A DNA stretch of 64,000 nt from positions 2,232,001-2,296,000 of the forward strand of contig NZ_CP039888.1 of the NCBI RefSeq assembly GCF_005221325.1, given 5' to 3'. Position 1 is the stretch's first letter. Each line of letters begins with the position of its first letter. The stretch comes from Agrobacterium tumefaciens (GTDB taxonomy: Bacteria; Pseudomonadota; Alphaproteobacteria; Rhizobiales; Rhizobiaceae). The position numbers were made by a program, and so were the translations under genes. Under the pieces are notes generated by a model. The model was not told the DNA's origin, did not search any database, and saw nothing but the letters and a program-made list of their open reading frames with translations. Below, piece by piece: positions 56,277 to 64,000 of this stretch.

Positions 56277-56340
56277 TCCTTTCCCGATCTCGGATTTCGG
56301 CCCGCCACCACCCGCCTGTTTTGCGCTCCGCGCCGTTCCA

Positions 56341-56375
56341 CCGCCGCTTCCACACTGAAAGCGGCGGTATTTTTT
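56341..56375 (+). terminator. Rho-independent terminator after the lipoprotein gene
   Basis: Stem CCGCCGCTT/AAGCGGCGG with a short loop, followed by TATTTTTT. Confidence 0.9.
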
Positions 56376-56409
56376 GCATTCTCCCTGGAAGCCTTCATGG
56401 ACGGGTCGA

Positions 56410-57039
56410 TCAGAAGCGATAGTTCAGACCGGCCTTGATGACATGATCGCTGACATCGGTCTTCGACCTGCCGCTTGATGTCGTCGTGGCCACATTTCCC
56501 GTGCTTACATAATTATATTCAAACTTTGCCGACAGGCCGCCGCCAAAGCTCTGCTCGACGCCGGCACCAACCAGATAACCCTGTTTCCAGCCGTCGGGAC
56601 CCGTTACGCCATTGCCATCCTTAAACTTCGTCGTGGTCAGGCCGGCAGTGCCGTAAAGAAGCGTGTGATCGAGCGCCACACCGGCCTTTAACTTGGCCGC
56701 ACCCCGGAAACGCTCCCGCAACCGGCCATTCGGCACACGCGCATCGTTTCCGAGATAGGAACCTTCCACTTCCGCACCGACGACGCCGGAGCCGAACTGG
56801 TAGTTATACCCCGCCTGAACGCCACCCGTCAGGCCACGGCCGCTGGCCAGTGGACTGAATTTCGGAGAGGCGACACCACCATGGGCACCGACATAGGCTC
56901 CGCCCCACGAAAAAGCCGGCTGACTGCCGTAGTCGAAGGATTGTTGCGTATTGTAGTTGGTGAGATCGGCGGAATAGGCATTGCCCGCAACCGCAACGGC
57001 GATAGTCACGGCGGCAAGCGATTTCTTGATGATCGACAT
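56410..57039 (-). CDS. Outer-membrane beta-barrel protein (Omp25/31-like)
   Basis: 209 aa porin-like eight-stranded barrel of the alphaproteobacterial OMP25/31/RopB type. Signal peptide to about residue 23 (AGNAYSAD), then AFSWGGAYVGAHGG, a Gly/aromatic-rich body (GVQAGYNYQFGSGVVGAEVEGSY as location) and a C-terminal HVIKAGLNYRF ending in the Phe needed for barrel assembly. ATG 57039 follows GGAG. The long AT-rich leader upstream (57180-57280) suggests strong or regulated expression. Confidence 0.9.
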   Translation of the reverse strand: MSIIKKSLAAVTIAVAVAGNAYSADLTNYNTQQSFDYGSQPAFSWGGAYVGAHGGVASPKFSPLASGRGLTGGVQAGYNYQFGSGVVGAEVEGSYLGNDARVPNGRLRERFRGAAKLKAGVALDHTLLYGTAGLTTTKFKDGNGVTGPDGWKQGYLVGAGVEQSFGGGLSAKFEYNYVSTGNVATTTSSGRSKTDVSDHVIKAGLNYRF

Positions 57040-57278
57040 GAATGACTCCAGACGAAACCGCTGCGCCAAGGCCTGGCGCCCGCAAGGTTTCAGTTCGCGT
57101 TGAAGAACCGGAAGCCGGTTCCCGTTCGTCTCCTGCGCCCAATCGGCATGACATGCCGATGAGCTCAGCAGATACGGGCATTTTCCCCGCGAGAATTACG
57201 CCTGCATTGCACGCGACCCGTTTTATTAGGAATAATTGATTTATTTAATATAGTTATAAGAGTTTCTTTAACCATATT

Positions 57279-58715
57279 TTAAGGATTGCCGGCCTCAGCA
57301 CCTTTCGAGACAACGGAACGGATTTCCAGCCGCACGCAGAAGCCGGGATTGAGATCAAGGAACAGAACACGGCCACGATGAAGCTCGGCGGCCTTCTGGA
57401 CCAGATTTAACCCAAGGCCTGCGCCCGGCGAATTCGTGTTGATGCGGTGAAACGGCTCGAATACCTGCCCGCGCTCCGCAACGGGTATACCCGGCCCTTC
57501 GTCACAGACCTCGATGGCGCCCGTCGCGTCGATCCGGATCGTGATTGCGCCCCTGCCGCCGGCATGATCGATCGCATTGCGAACGAGGTTGACGACCGCC
57601 ATCTCGATGATCGACGCCTGCACGGTAAAGATGGCGGCGCTTGCACTTGGCTCGAAATCGAACTCGTAACCGGCATCCATCGCAATCGGGGCGAGGTCGG
57701 TCGCGATGCGCTCGACAAGTTGATTGAGATCGCACGGCTCCGCCGGCAGTTCCACCGCGCCCACCGCCTGCATTTCCAGCAGCTGATGCGCAACGCGGGT
57801 GAGACGATCGATATCCGCCCGAATCTGGCGGCTCAGCGCGTCATCGGGCAAAAGATCGGCTCTGGTCCGCACGATTGCGATCGGCGTCCTCAACTCATGC
57901 GCCGCATCGGCGAGAAAGCGGTTGCGGCGATTATAGCCGTCATCGAGCCTCGAAAGCGCGACGTTGAAGGCATCCACCAGCGGGATGATTTCAAGCGGGA
58001 CTTTCGAACGGTCGATGCGGGCGAAGCGGTTGTCGAAATCGATGGACTGGGCCTGCTTCACGGTCTCCATCAGTCCGCTCAGGGATCGCCCGACCGCCCG
58101 TGGGGTCACGAGCAGTGTCGCGATACCCGTCAGGATCAGCATCGGCACGACGGCGATAAGAATGATGAAACCCAGCGCCGGCAGCACGGTCAGCCAGCGA
58201 ATGGCGCCTTCGGCATCCTTTTCCAGATCAAGCTGCACATTGATCCAGATGCTCAGCCCATCATTGGGGATTCCCTCTTCTGTTCCGGCAATGAACTGAA
58301 GCCGCCCCGCGGATGTATCGCGGTTTTCCACGGTGGCGCGCACTGTACCGGCCGCCTCCAGGCGCGCGCGCTCAAAACTCCAGGGAAAGGCCGCCGAGAG
58401 GACGGGCGCCGGGACAACGCCATATTGCAAGACGATGTCCTTGGTGTCCCGCACCACAAACCACAGATTCGGATAGCGCCGTTTCAGCTCCGCCAGTTCC
58501 GGCGTCGCCGATAGTTGCGGCCTGCCCTGTCCATCCTTTGTCACGCTCTCCGCGACGATGCGGGCAGACTCTTCATTCGCACCTTCGAGCCGCGGATCAA
58601 TGATCCATATCCAGCCGATGAGAAGGATGACGAAAAGCACGAGCAGGAAGGCCTGCAATGCGAAAAGACGCTTCATCAGCCCCCATCGCAGGGATCGATC
58701 ATGTGTCTTCTTCAT
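57279..58715 (-). CDS. Two-component sensor histidine kinase
   Basis: 478 aa inner-membrane kinase with two membrane segments (about 19-40 and 176-203) flanking a periplasmic sensor of about 135 residues, HAMP-like linker, phospho-acceptor His273 in DAAHELRTP and an ATPase domain with NLVRNAIDH (N box), DEGPGIP (G1) and GAGLGLNLV (G2). It follows its regulator with a four-base overlap. The sensor signal is unknown. Confidence 0.93.
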   Translation of the reverse strand: MKKTHDRSLRWGLMKRLFALQAFLLVLFVILLIGWIWIIDPRLEGANEESARIVAESVTKDGQGRPQLSATPELAELKRRYPNLWFVVRDTKDIVLQYGVVPAPVLSAAFPWSFERARLEAAGTVRATVENRDTSAGRLQFIAGTEEGIPNDGLSIWINVQLDLEKDAEGAIRWLTVLPALGFIILIAVVPMLILTGIATLLVTPRAVGRSLSGLMETVKQAQSIDFDNRFARIDRSKVPLEIIPLVDAFNVALSRLDDGYNRRNRFLADAAHELRTPIAIVRTRADLLPDDALSRQIRADIDRLTRVAHQLLEMQAVGAVELPAEPCDLNQLVERIATDLAPIAMDAGYEFDFEPSASAAIFTVQASIIEMAVVNLVRNAIDHAGGRGAITIRIDATGAIEVCDEGPGIPVAERGQVFEPFHRINTNSPGAGLGLNLVQKAAELHRGRVLFLDLNPGFCVRLEIRSVVSKGAEAGNP

Positions 58716-59386
58716 GTCTTCAACCGGACGAGGTAACCGATATTGCGCACGGCTCTTATCTCCACCGTCGCTTCCGCCTGCGCCAGCTTCTTGCGGATGC
58801 GGGAAATATGGGCATCGAGAGCATTGGACTCGATCTCGTCATCAAGCGTATAGACAGCCTCAATCAGGTTCGACCGCGTGACGATGCGGTTCGGACGCCG
58901 CATCAGGGCCTCAAGCACCAGATATTCCCGCCGCCGCAATTCGATGCTGGAACCGGCAACGCTGACTTCATTGCTGCGCGGATCGATACCCAGATTTCCG
59001 AACCGCGTATATTTGTCGGAAAGCGACGGGCCACGCCTGTGGAGAGCCCTGAGGCGGGCGAGCAGTTCCTCGATCGCAAAAGGCTTGGCAAGATAGTCAT
59101 CCGCCCCGGCATCAAGCCCGTCGACACGGTGATCGACACTTCCAAGCGCCGTCAGAACAAGGATAGGCACGGTGTGTTTGCTGCGGCGAAGCGAAGCCAC
59201 AAGGTTCAGCCCCTCACCATCGGGAAGACGGCGATCCAGAACCAGAACATCGTAAGAGCCGTCACGCGCAAGAGCATCGGCATCGCTGATGGTGCTCACA
59301 TGATCGGCAAGCACATCCCGCCGGCGCAAGGCCTCGAGAAGCGCGCGGGCCATTTCGGGTTCATCCTCAAGAAGCAAGATTCGCAA
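58712..59386 (-). CDS. Two-component response regulator, OmpR family
   Basis: 224 aa. Receiver domain (about 1-115) with acidic pocket EDE, phospho-acceptor Asp51 (VLVLDRRLPDGEG), Thr in LTALG and Lys in YLAKPFAIEEL; winged-helix output domain (about 130-222) with LEALMRRPNRIVTRSNLIEAVY and HISRIRKKL. First gene of the regulator-kinase pair. Confidence 0.95.
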   Translation of the reverse strand: MRILLLEDEPEMARALLEALRRRDVLADHVSTISDADALARDGSYDVLVLDRRLPDGEGLNLVASLRRSKHTVPILVLTALGSVDHRVDGLDAGADDYLAKPFAIEELLARLRALHRRGPSLSDKYTRFGNLGIDPRSNEVSVAGSSIELRRREYLVLEALMRRPNRIVTRSNLIEAVYTLDDEIESNALDAHISRIRKKLAQAEATVEIRAVRNIGYLVRLKT

Positions 59387-59496
59387 TGACGTTCCCCAAG
59401 ATGAGCCCTTGCCTTCCCCACCACTGGTCGGTGAATGTTGCAGCTACATTGCAGGAAGCCACCGCAACAGACGTTTGCAGCAACCAGGCCGAGGGA

Positions 59497-60129
59497 CTAC
59501 GAACCCGGCCTGTACCCATGTCTCGCATAAAACCGGTCAAGCTCGCGCTGCTGCGCCACCTCGCCCGTATAGATGGCAATATAGTCAGGAATCCTCTGCA
59601 TCCGCACCGCCACACCTTCGTCTGACTGCATGGAAATATAGCCGATCTGCACGAGATAGGTGGTGCGGGCACGCACATCCGCCATGTTTGCTCCATGGCC
59701 GAAACGCATGAACATGCGTGAAAGTGCGGCCATCCTCATCTCGTCGGCCTTGCCAACCTCCGCAAGAATCTCGCTCGACTGGAGGGCCCAGCTTCGAACC
59801 GCAAATTCGAACCGGCTGTCGAAAAGCGAGGAATCCAGCCAGCAATCGAAAATATTCAGCATGGCTTCGGCAAGAGTTTCGGCATAGGCCTCTGATTGCC
59901 GGACGATGCTTCCGGTATTCTTCTCACGCCAGCGTGAGACCAGCGCGGCCAGCAACTCCTCCCTGTCCTTGAAGAACCAGTAGAAGCTCGTGCGCGACAG
60001 GTTGAGCTTTTTCGCCAAGGGCAGGATCTTGACGGAATCCACACCCGATTCCAGCAGGGCCTGATAAGCGGCCTCGAGCCACCCCTCATATGATCCGCGC
60101 CAGCCTGTCTCGTTCAATGTCGCTTCCAT
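59497..60129 (-). CDS. TetR-family repressor
   Basis: 210 aa. N-terminal HTH (about 20-60: YQALLESGVDSVKILPLAKKLNLSRTSFYWFFKDREELL as location) and an all-helical ligand domain. It is divergent from the N-methylproline-demethylase-like gene, with symmetric sequences between them, and so is its likely repressor. ATG 60129. Confidence 0.9.
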   Translation of the reverse strand: MEATLNETGWRGSYEGWLEAAYQALLESGVDSVKILPLAKKLNLSRTSFYWFFKDREELLAALVSRWREKNTGSIVRQSEAYAETLAEAMLNIFDCWLDSSLFDSRFEFAVRSWALQSSEILAEVGKADEMRMAALSRMFMRFGHGANMADVRARTTYLVQIGYISMQSDEGVAVRMQRIPDYIAIYTGEVAQQRELDRFYARHGYRPGS

Positions 60130-60192
60130 GATGATTTCCTATCAAATCGGCCTAGGCGCGACAAGGCGAATGTCCAGCTGTGTCGAAGCGAC

Positions 60193-60225
60193 AAACACAT
60201 GTGTTTTCTTAATTGACACATATGT
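60193..60225. promoter_or_regulatory. Palindromic operator candidates between tetR-type gene and flavoenzyme
   Basis: A perfect 14-base palindrome AAACACATGTGTTT (60193-60206) and, 12 bases on, ACATATGT (60218-60225) share ACAnnTGT symmetry. The spacing suits two TetR dimers over the divergent promoters. Confidence 0.5.
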
Positions 60226-60273
60226 ACATTCCCGCTTAGCCTCCTCCCATGAAACATCTGTGGAGCATGGCGC

Positions 60274-62310
60274 ATGTCGAATGATCCCCTTCTTCAACCC
60301 TACCAGCTGAAACACCTCACCCTGCGAAACCGCATCATCGTCACCTCGCATGAGCCCGCCTATCCCGAGGATGGCATGCCGAAGGGGCGTTACCGTGCCT
60401 ATACGGTGGAGCGGGCAAAAGGCGGTGTCGCCTTGACGATGACGGCGGGCTCCGCCGCCGTCTCCCGAGACAGCCCGCCCGTCTTCAATAATCTGCTCGC
60501 CTACAAGGATGAAATCGTTCCCTGGATCAGGGAAATGACCGACGCCGTGCATGAACAGGGTGCGGCGATCATGATCCAGCTGACTCATCTCGGCCGCCGC
60601 ACCCGCTGGGACAAGGGCGACTGGTTGCCGGTGCTCGCCCCTTCGCACCAGCGGGAAGCGGCGCATCGCGCCTTTCCGAAGAAGATCGAGGATTGGGATA
60701 TCGAACGCGTCGTCAAGGACTTCGCCGACGCTGCGGAACGCATGAAGGCCGGCGGCATGGATGGGGTGGAATTGGAGGCCTATGGCCATCTCATCGATCA
60801 GTTTATTTCCCCGCTGACCAACGAGCTTGATGGACCCTATGGCGGTTCGCTGGAAAACCGCATGCGTTTCTGTCTCGACGTCTTCAAGGCGATACGAAAA
60901 CGCGTGGGTGACGATTTCATCCTTGGGGTCCGTTATACCGCCGACGAATGTCTCGAGGGCGGCACGGGCAAGGCAGAGGGCCTCGAAATATCCAGGCGAC
61001 TGAAGGACAGCGGCCTGATTGACTATCTCAACGTCATCAGGGGCCATATCGACACCGATCCCGGCCTGACCGACGTCATTCCCATTCAGGGCATGGCAAA
61101 TGCGCCGCATCTCGATTTCGCCGGTGAAATCCGTGCCGCGACCAATTTCCCGACCTTCCATGCCGCGAAAATCCAGGATGTCGCAACCGCCCGTCATGCG
61201 ATCGCCGCCGGCAAGGTCGACATGGTCGGCATGACGCGGGCGCACATGACGGACCCGCATATTGTGCGCAAGATCATGGAAAAGCGGGAGGAGGATATTC
61301 GCCCCTGTGTGGGCGCCAATTATTGTCTCGACCGCATCTACCAGGGCGGCCTCGCCTTCTGCATCCACAATGCGGCCACCGGCCGCGAAGAAACCATGCC
61401 GCACGACATCACCAAGGCGGTGCAGCGCCGCAAGGTGGTCATCGTCGGCGCCGGTCCGGCCGGGCTTGAGGCGGCGCGTGTCTGCGCCGAACGCGGCCAT
61501 GAGGTTGTCGTCTTCGAGGCTGCGAACGATGCCGGCGGCCAGATACGCCTGACCGCGCAAAGCGAGCGTCGCCGCGAAATGAAAGGCATTATCGACTGGC
61601 GCATGAGCCAGTGCGAAAGGCTCGGCGTCACCTTCCATTTCAACAGTTGGGCGGAAGCCGACACGGTTCTTTCGGAAAACCCCGACGTGGTCATCATCGC
61701 CACCGGCGGAGTGCCGCATACCGACGTGCTTTCAAAGGGCAATGATCTCGTCGTTTCCGCCTGGGACATCATCTCCGGAGACGTTAAACCGGGCACGAAT
61801 GTGCTGGTCTTCGACGATGCCGGCGATCACGCCGGCCTGCAGGCCGCCGAATGTCTGGCAAAGGCGGGCGCGAAGGTCGAGATCATGACGCCCGACCGCG
61901 CCTTTGCCCCGGAGGTCATGGCCATGAACCTCGTTCCCTACATGCGCGCGCTGCAGAAACTCGACGTCACCTTCACCGTCACCTACCGGCTGGAAGCGGC
62001 GGAAAGAAACGGTAACCAGCTCATCGCCCATGTCGGCAGCGATTATGGCGGCGTGGCCAAATCAAGGACCGTGGATCAGATCGTCATCAATCACGGCACG
62101 GTGCCGCTGGACGAGCTCTATTTCGAGCTGAAACCCGGCTCGAAAAACCTCGGCGAAATCTCCTACGACGCCCTGCTTGCGGGAGTGAACCAGACGGTGG
62201 AGCGCAACCCGGCCGGCACGTACCAGCTCTTCCGGATCGGCGATGCCGTGGCCGCGCGCAACACCCATGCGGCGATCTACGATGCATTGCGTCTTGCAAA
62301 GGACATCTGA
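60274..62310 (+). CDS. FMN/4Fe-4S/FAD oxidoreductase, N-methylproline demethylase or amine dehydrogenase-like
   Basis: 678 aa of the trimethylamine dehydrogenase/2,4-dienoyl-CoA reductase family: N-terminal old-yellow-enzyme barrel (about 1-360) with MIQLTHLGRR and the EAYGHLIDQFISPLTN active-site strand, a 4Fe-4S Cys cluster near 346-364 (CVGANYC and later C), then FAD/NAD domains (about 390-678) with VVIVGAGPAGLEAARV. Its length and divergent TetR repressor fit the N-methylproline demethylase (StcD) of stachydrine catabolism, but no other stachydrine gene lies in the window. Dimethylamine dehydrogenase or enoate reductase are alternatives. Confidence 0.85.
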   Translation: MSNDPLLQPYQLKHLTLRNRIIVTSHEPAYPEDGMPKGRYRAYTVERAKGGVALTMTAGSAAVSRDSPPVFNNLLAYKDEIVPWIREMTDAVHEQGAAIMIQLTHLGRRTRWDKGDWLPVLAPSHQREAAHRAFPKKIEDWDIERVVKDFADAAERMKAGGMDGVELEAYGHLIDQFISPLTNELDGPYGGSLENRMRFCLDVFKAIRKRVGDDFILGVRYTADECLEGGTGKAEGLEISRRLKDSGLIDYLNVIRGHIDTDPGLTDVIPIQGMANAPHLDFAGEIRAATNFPTFHAAKIQDVATARHAIAAGKVDMVGMTRAHMTDPHIVRKIMEKREEDIRPCVGANYCLDRIYQGGLAFCIHNAATGREETMPHDITKAVQRRKVVIVGAGPAGLEAARVCAERGHEVVVFEAANDAGGQIRLTAQSERRREMKGIIDWRMSQCERLGVTFHFNSWAEADTVLSENPDVVIIATGGVPHTDVLSKGNDLVVSAWDIISGDVKPGTNVLVFDDAGDHAGLQAAECLAKAGAKVEIMTPDRAFAPEVMAMNLVPYMRALQKLDVTFTVTYRLEAAERNGNQLIAHVGSDYGGVAKSRTVDQIVINHGTVPLDELYFELKPGSKNLGEISYDALLAGVNQTVERNPAGTYQLFRIGDAVAARNTHAAIYDALRLAKDI

Positions 62311-62354
62311 TGTGGGTGTCCCGGATCAGGGGATATGAGGCGTGGGGCTGTTCG

Positions 62355-62563
62355 GAAGCTCCCGCAACGAGTGGCCCCTGACTGACGCACACCGACGGGA
62401 GCAGCACCTAGTGCCAGAAGCCCAACGCCAATCCCGGCTTCGACGGCGGCTCCTGCGCCGTCGCCCCAGTCCCGACGAACACTTCGCGCCAAGCTATATT
62501 CGCGCTCTCCAATGTCCTAAGCGCCATGGCGCGCAAATTGCAGGGGCCGCACCAACGTTGGCA
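62355..62563 (-). pseudogene. LysR-type regulator remnant, C-terminal part, frameshifted
   Basis: The minus-strand frame ending at 62408 holds LRAMALRTLESANIAWREVFVG, typical of the effector domain of LysR regulators. Continuing at about 62460 the homology shifts to another frame with AAVEAGIGVGLLALGAAP. No N-terminal HTH exists upstream, where eutH-like coding begins. A gene fragment left by rearrangement, with base composition like its neighbours, fits best. Confidence 0.6.
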
Positions 62564-62564
62564 C

Positions 62565-63791
62565 TTAGGTTGTAGCAGGTAGAAGGCCACTCGCCGGCTC
62601 TTGCTGGTGCTCCAGTTTGAGCGCGCTTGGAACAGAAAGCCAGTATGCCAAGCCAAACCCGGCAAGCCCACCTCCGAACTTGCCGATCAACAGCGGCAAG
62701 ATAAGCGAGGGCTGAAAATTTGCCGAAAACGCCAGATGATCGCCGAAGGAGAAGGCCGCACAAACGCTGAAAGCGATCACCAGAACCTTGCCCTTAGGCG
62801 GCATATCGCCGATCAATCTGAACATAGCCAGGATGTTTGCCGACGCAGCCAGAAGCCCAGTCGCGCCGCTCTTCGATAGCCCGACTTTCGAGCCGATGAC
62901 CTCCATCGGGCCGGCAAGATATTTGGATATCAAATAAACCATCGGAAACGCGCCACTGAGCATGATGCCAATGTAGCCCGCTATTTCAAGAGCGCGAAAT
63001 TGATCGTCGGCGTCCGCGATAATGGGTGCGAAACCCCACCCGCCAAGAATATAGGTGAAGAAAGACGTGAAATACTCGACGATCGATGCAACGAGGACAA
63101 GCGTAATGGCGATATGCATAAACCTGCCGAAAAGGAGGAAGAGCGAGATCATACGCTCCGGAAAAAACCGCAAGCCCACCGCCAGAACACCACAGAAGGC
63201 CGCCAAAGGCAAAACGTTGCGAACGATTGTCGCCATTGACAGCGACAGGAACTCGGTAGCCGCTCCCGTGGCAGCAACATCCGGCCGTATAGGAACGGCG
63301 AAGACTACAAGCATCAAGGACGAAAGGATGACGCCAATCGGTATGCTGAGGACACCGGCCATAACGCCAAGGGCCATGTATTTATGATCGGCCTTCTTCA
63401 GCATTGTAAGACCAACCGGTATCGAGAAAATGATGGTGGCCCCAGCCATAAATCCAACGATCGTTGCCATGACCCAGCCGTCGGGCGAACTGGCAAGCGC
63501 TTTCGCCAGCTGATACCCTCCCATGTCGGTCGCGATGATCGTCGTCGCCGCGATGGCAGGATCTACACCCAACGCCGCATGCATTGGCCCGACAGTCGAA
63601 CTGATAAACTTGGACAAATAAGGGATCGAAGCCATGATTCCTGCAACGGGGACGAAAATCGGCCCGATACTGTGCAGCCCGCTTATAAACTCCTTGCCAA
63701 GCCCGCTCTCGCTGTCGATCAACGAAGCGATAGCGCCAGCCACAGCACAGACCATTATGAAATAGATAACGTATGTTCCGATGTTCTCCAT
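62565..63791 (-). CDS. EutH-like ethanolamine/amine transporter
   Basis: 408 aa integral membrane protein with 10-12 helices, of the EutH family (ethanolamine utilisation permease). Blocks: FVPVAGIMASIPYLSKF, TIIATDMGGYQLAKALA and AFSFGDHLAFSANFQPS. Start ATG 63791 has GGAGG 5 bases upstream; ATG 63803 and a longer frame to 63812 are alternatives. No other eut gene is near, so the substrate may be something other than ethanolamine. It runs 55 bases behind the lactone oxidase gene. Confidence 0.9.
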   Translation of the reverse strand: MENIGTYVIYFIMVCAVAGAIASLIDSESGLGKEFISGLHSIGPIFVPVAGIMASIPYLSKFISSTVGPMHAALGVDPAIAATTIIATDMGGYQLAKALASSPDGWVMATIVGFMAGATIIFSIPVGLTMLKKADHKYMALGVMAGVLSIPIGVILSSLMLVVFAVPIRPDVAATGAATEFLSLSMATIVRNVLPLAAFCGVLAVGLRFFPERMISLFLLFGRFMHIAITLVLVASIVEYFTSFFTYILGGWGFAPIIADADDQFRALEIAGYIGIMLSGAFPMVYLISKYLAGPMEVIGSKVGLSKSGATGLLAASANILAMFRLIGDMPPKGKVLVIAFSVCAAFSFGDHLAFSANFQPSLILPLLIGKFGGGLAGFGLAYWLSVPSALKLEHQQEPASGLLPATT

Positions 63792-63846
63792 GCCGACCTC
63801 CATAGCGATCAAGGGCTGCCGCCACAGGGACGGCAGCGCGACAATA

Positions 63847-64000
63847 TCAACCTAGCAGTTGCGCCAGATGCTCATTGAGGAAGAAACCTTGGGGATCGAG
63901 CCGATTTCGCAGGGCCCGAAACTCATTGGCTTTTGGATAGAGGTCGTTGACATCCTGACGCGACAGGAAATGCAACTTTCCCCAATGAGGTCGTGATCTA
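63847..64000 (-). CDS. FAD-linked sugar-lactone oxidase (arabinono/gulonolactone oxidase-like), C-terminal part, cut by window edge
   Basis: Only the last about 50 residues are in view: RPHWGKLHF, then NDLYPKANEFRALRNRLDP and a terminal FLNEHLAQLLG. The RPHWGK segment and the FxxLRxxLDPxGxFxN ending are typical of D-arabinono-1,4-lactone oxidase and L-gulonolactone oxidase. Transcribed ahead of the eutH-like gene. Confidence 0.8.
   Translation of the reverse strand, partial: RSRPHWGKLHFLSRQDVNDLYPKANEFRALRNRLDPQGFFLNEHLAQLLG

Noticed and set aside
60142..61719. 525-codon minus-strand frame opposite the flavoenzyme
   Set aside because: Antisense shadow; the plus strand carries a complete FMN/FeS/FAD enzyme.

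Overview
The window looks like chromosomal DNA of the Agrobacterium tumefaciens complex (Rhizobiaceae). The clearest markers are a telomere resolvase of the TelA type (44443-45771) directly after an lpiA-acvB pair (40275-44242), an arrangement I associate with the circular chromosome of A. tumefaciens C58. GC-rich alphaproteobacterial codon use, many short rhizobial intergenic repeats, and dense catabolic and ABC-transport operons agree with this. The first and last genes are cut by the window edges. I found no rRNA, tRNA, CRISPR array, prophage or intact insertion sequence.

Left part (1-15.9 kb) is mostly housekeeping: an RND efflux permease, an endonuclease/exonuclease/phosphatase-fold protein with a cardiolipin synthase, pyridoxal kinase, beta-carbonic anhydrase, a lytic transglycosylase, aspartate-semialdehyde dehydrogenase, an MFS symporter with a large extra domain, and the proton-translocating transhydrogenase pntAB. 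Next comes a complete rutA-F pyrimidine-degradation operon on the minus strand (20228-15992), with two AT-rich palindromes upstream, and a heme oxygenase.

Middle part (21.5-39.6 kb) holds two catabolic modules. The first is a GntR-regulated sugar-type ABC transporter with a DapA-family aldolase/lyase and a PfkB kinase that resembles sulfofructose kinase; its substrate is unknown. The second looks dedicated to peptides containing D-amino acids: a DmpA-type aminopeptidase, a D-amino-acid aminotransferase, a LysR regulator, a three-domain D-aminopeptidase, a Dpp/Ddp-type ABC importer and an M19 dipeptidase.

Right part: lpiA-acvB (lysyl-phosphatidylglycerol synthesis and hydrolysis) and telA (hairpin telomere formation) are followed by a full gamma-resorcylate (2,6-dihydroxybenzoate) pathway, graR-D-A-F-C-B-E-K. 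A CATTTGCAA/TTGCAAATG inverted repeat occurs both in the graR-graD divergent promoter and in front of graK, so one regulator probably controls both transcripts. Then come a Fur-superfamily regulator with an AhpC peroxiredoxin operon, a lipoprotein, an outer-membrane beta-barrel protein, a two-component system, a TetR gene divergent from an N-methylproline-demethylase-like flavoenzyme, a decayed LysR fragment, an isolated eutH-like transporter and the 3' end of a sugar-lactone oxidase.
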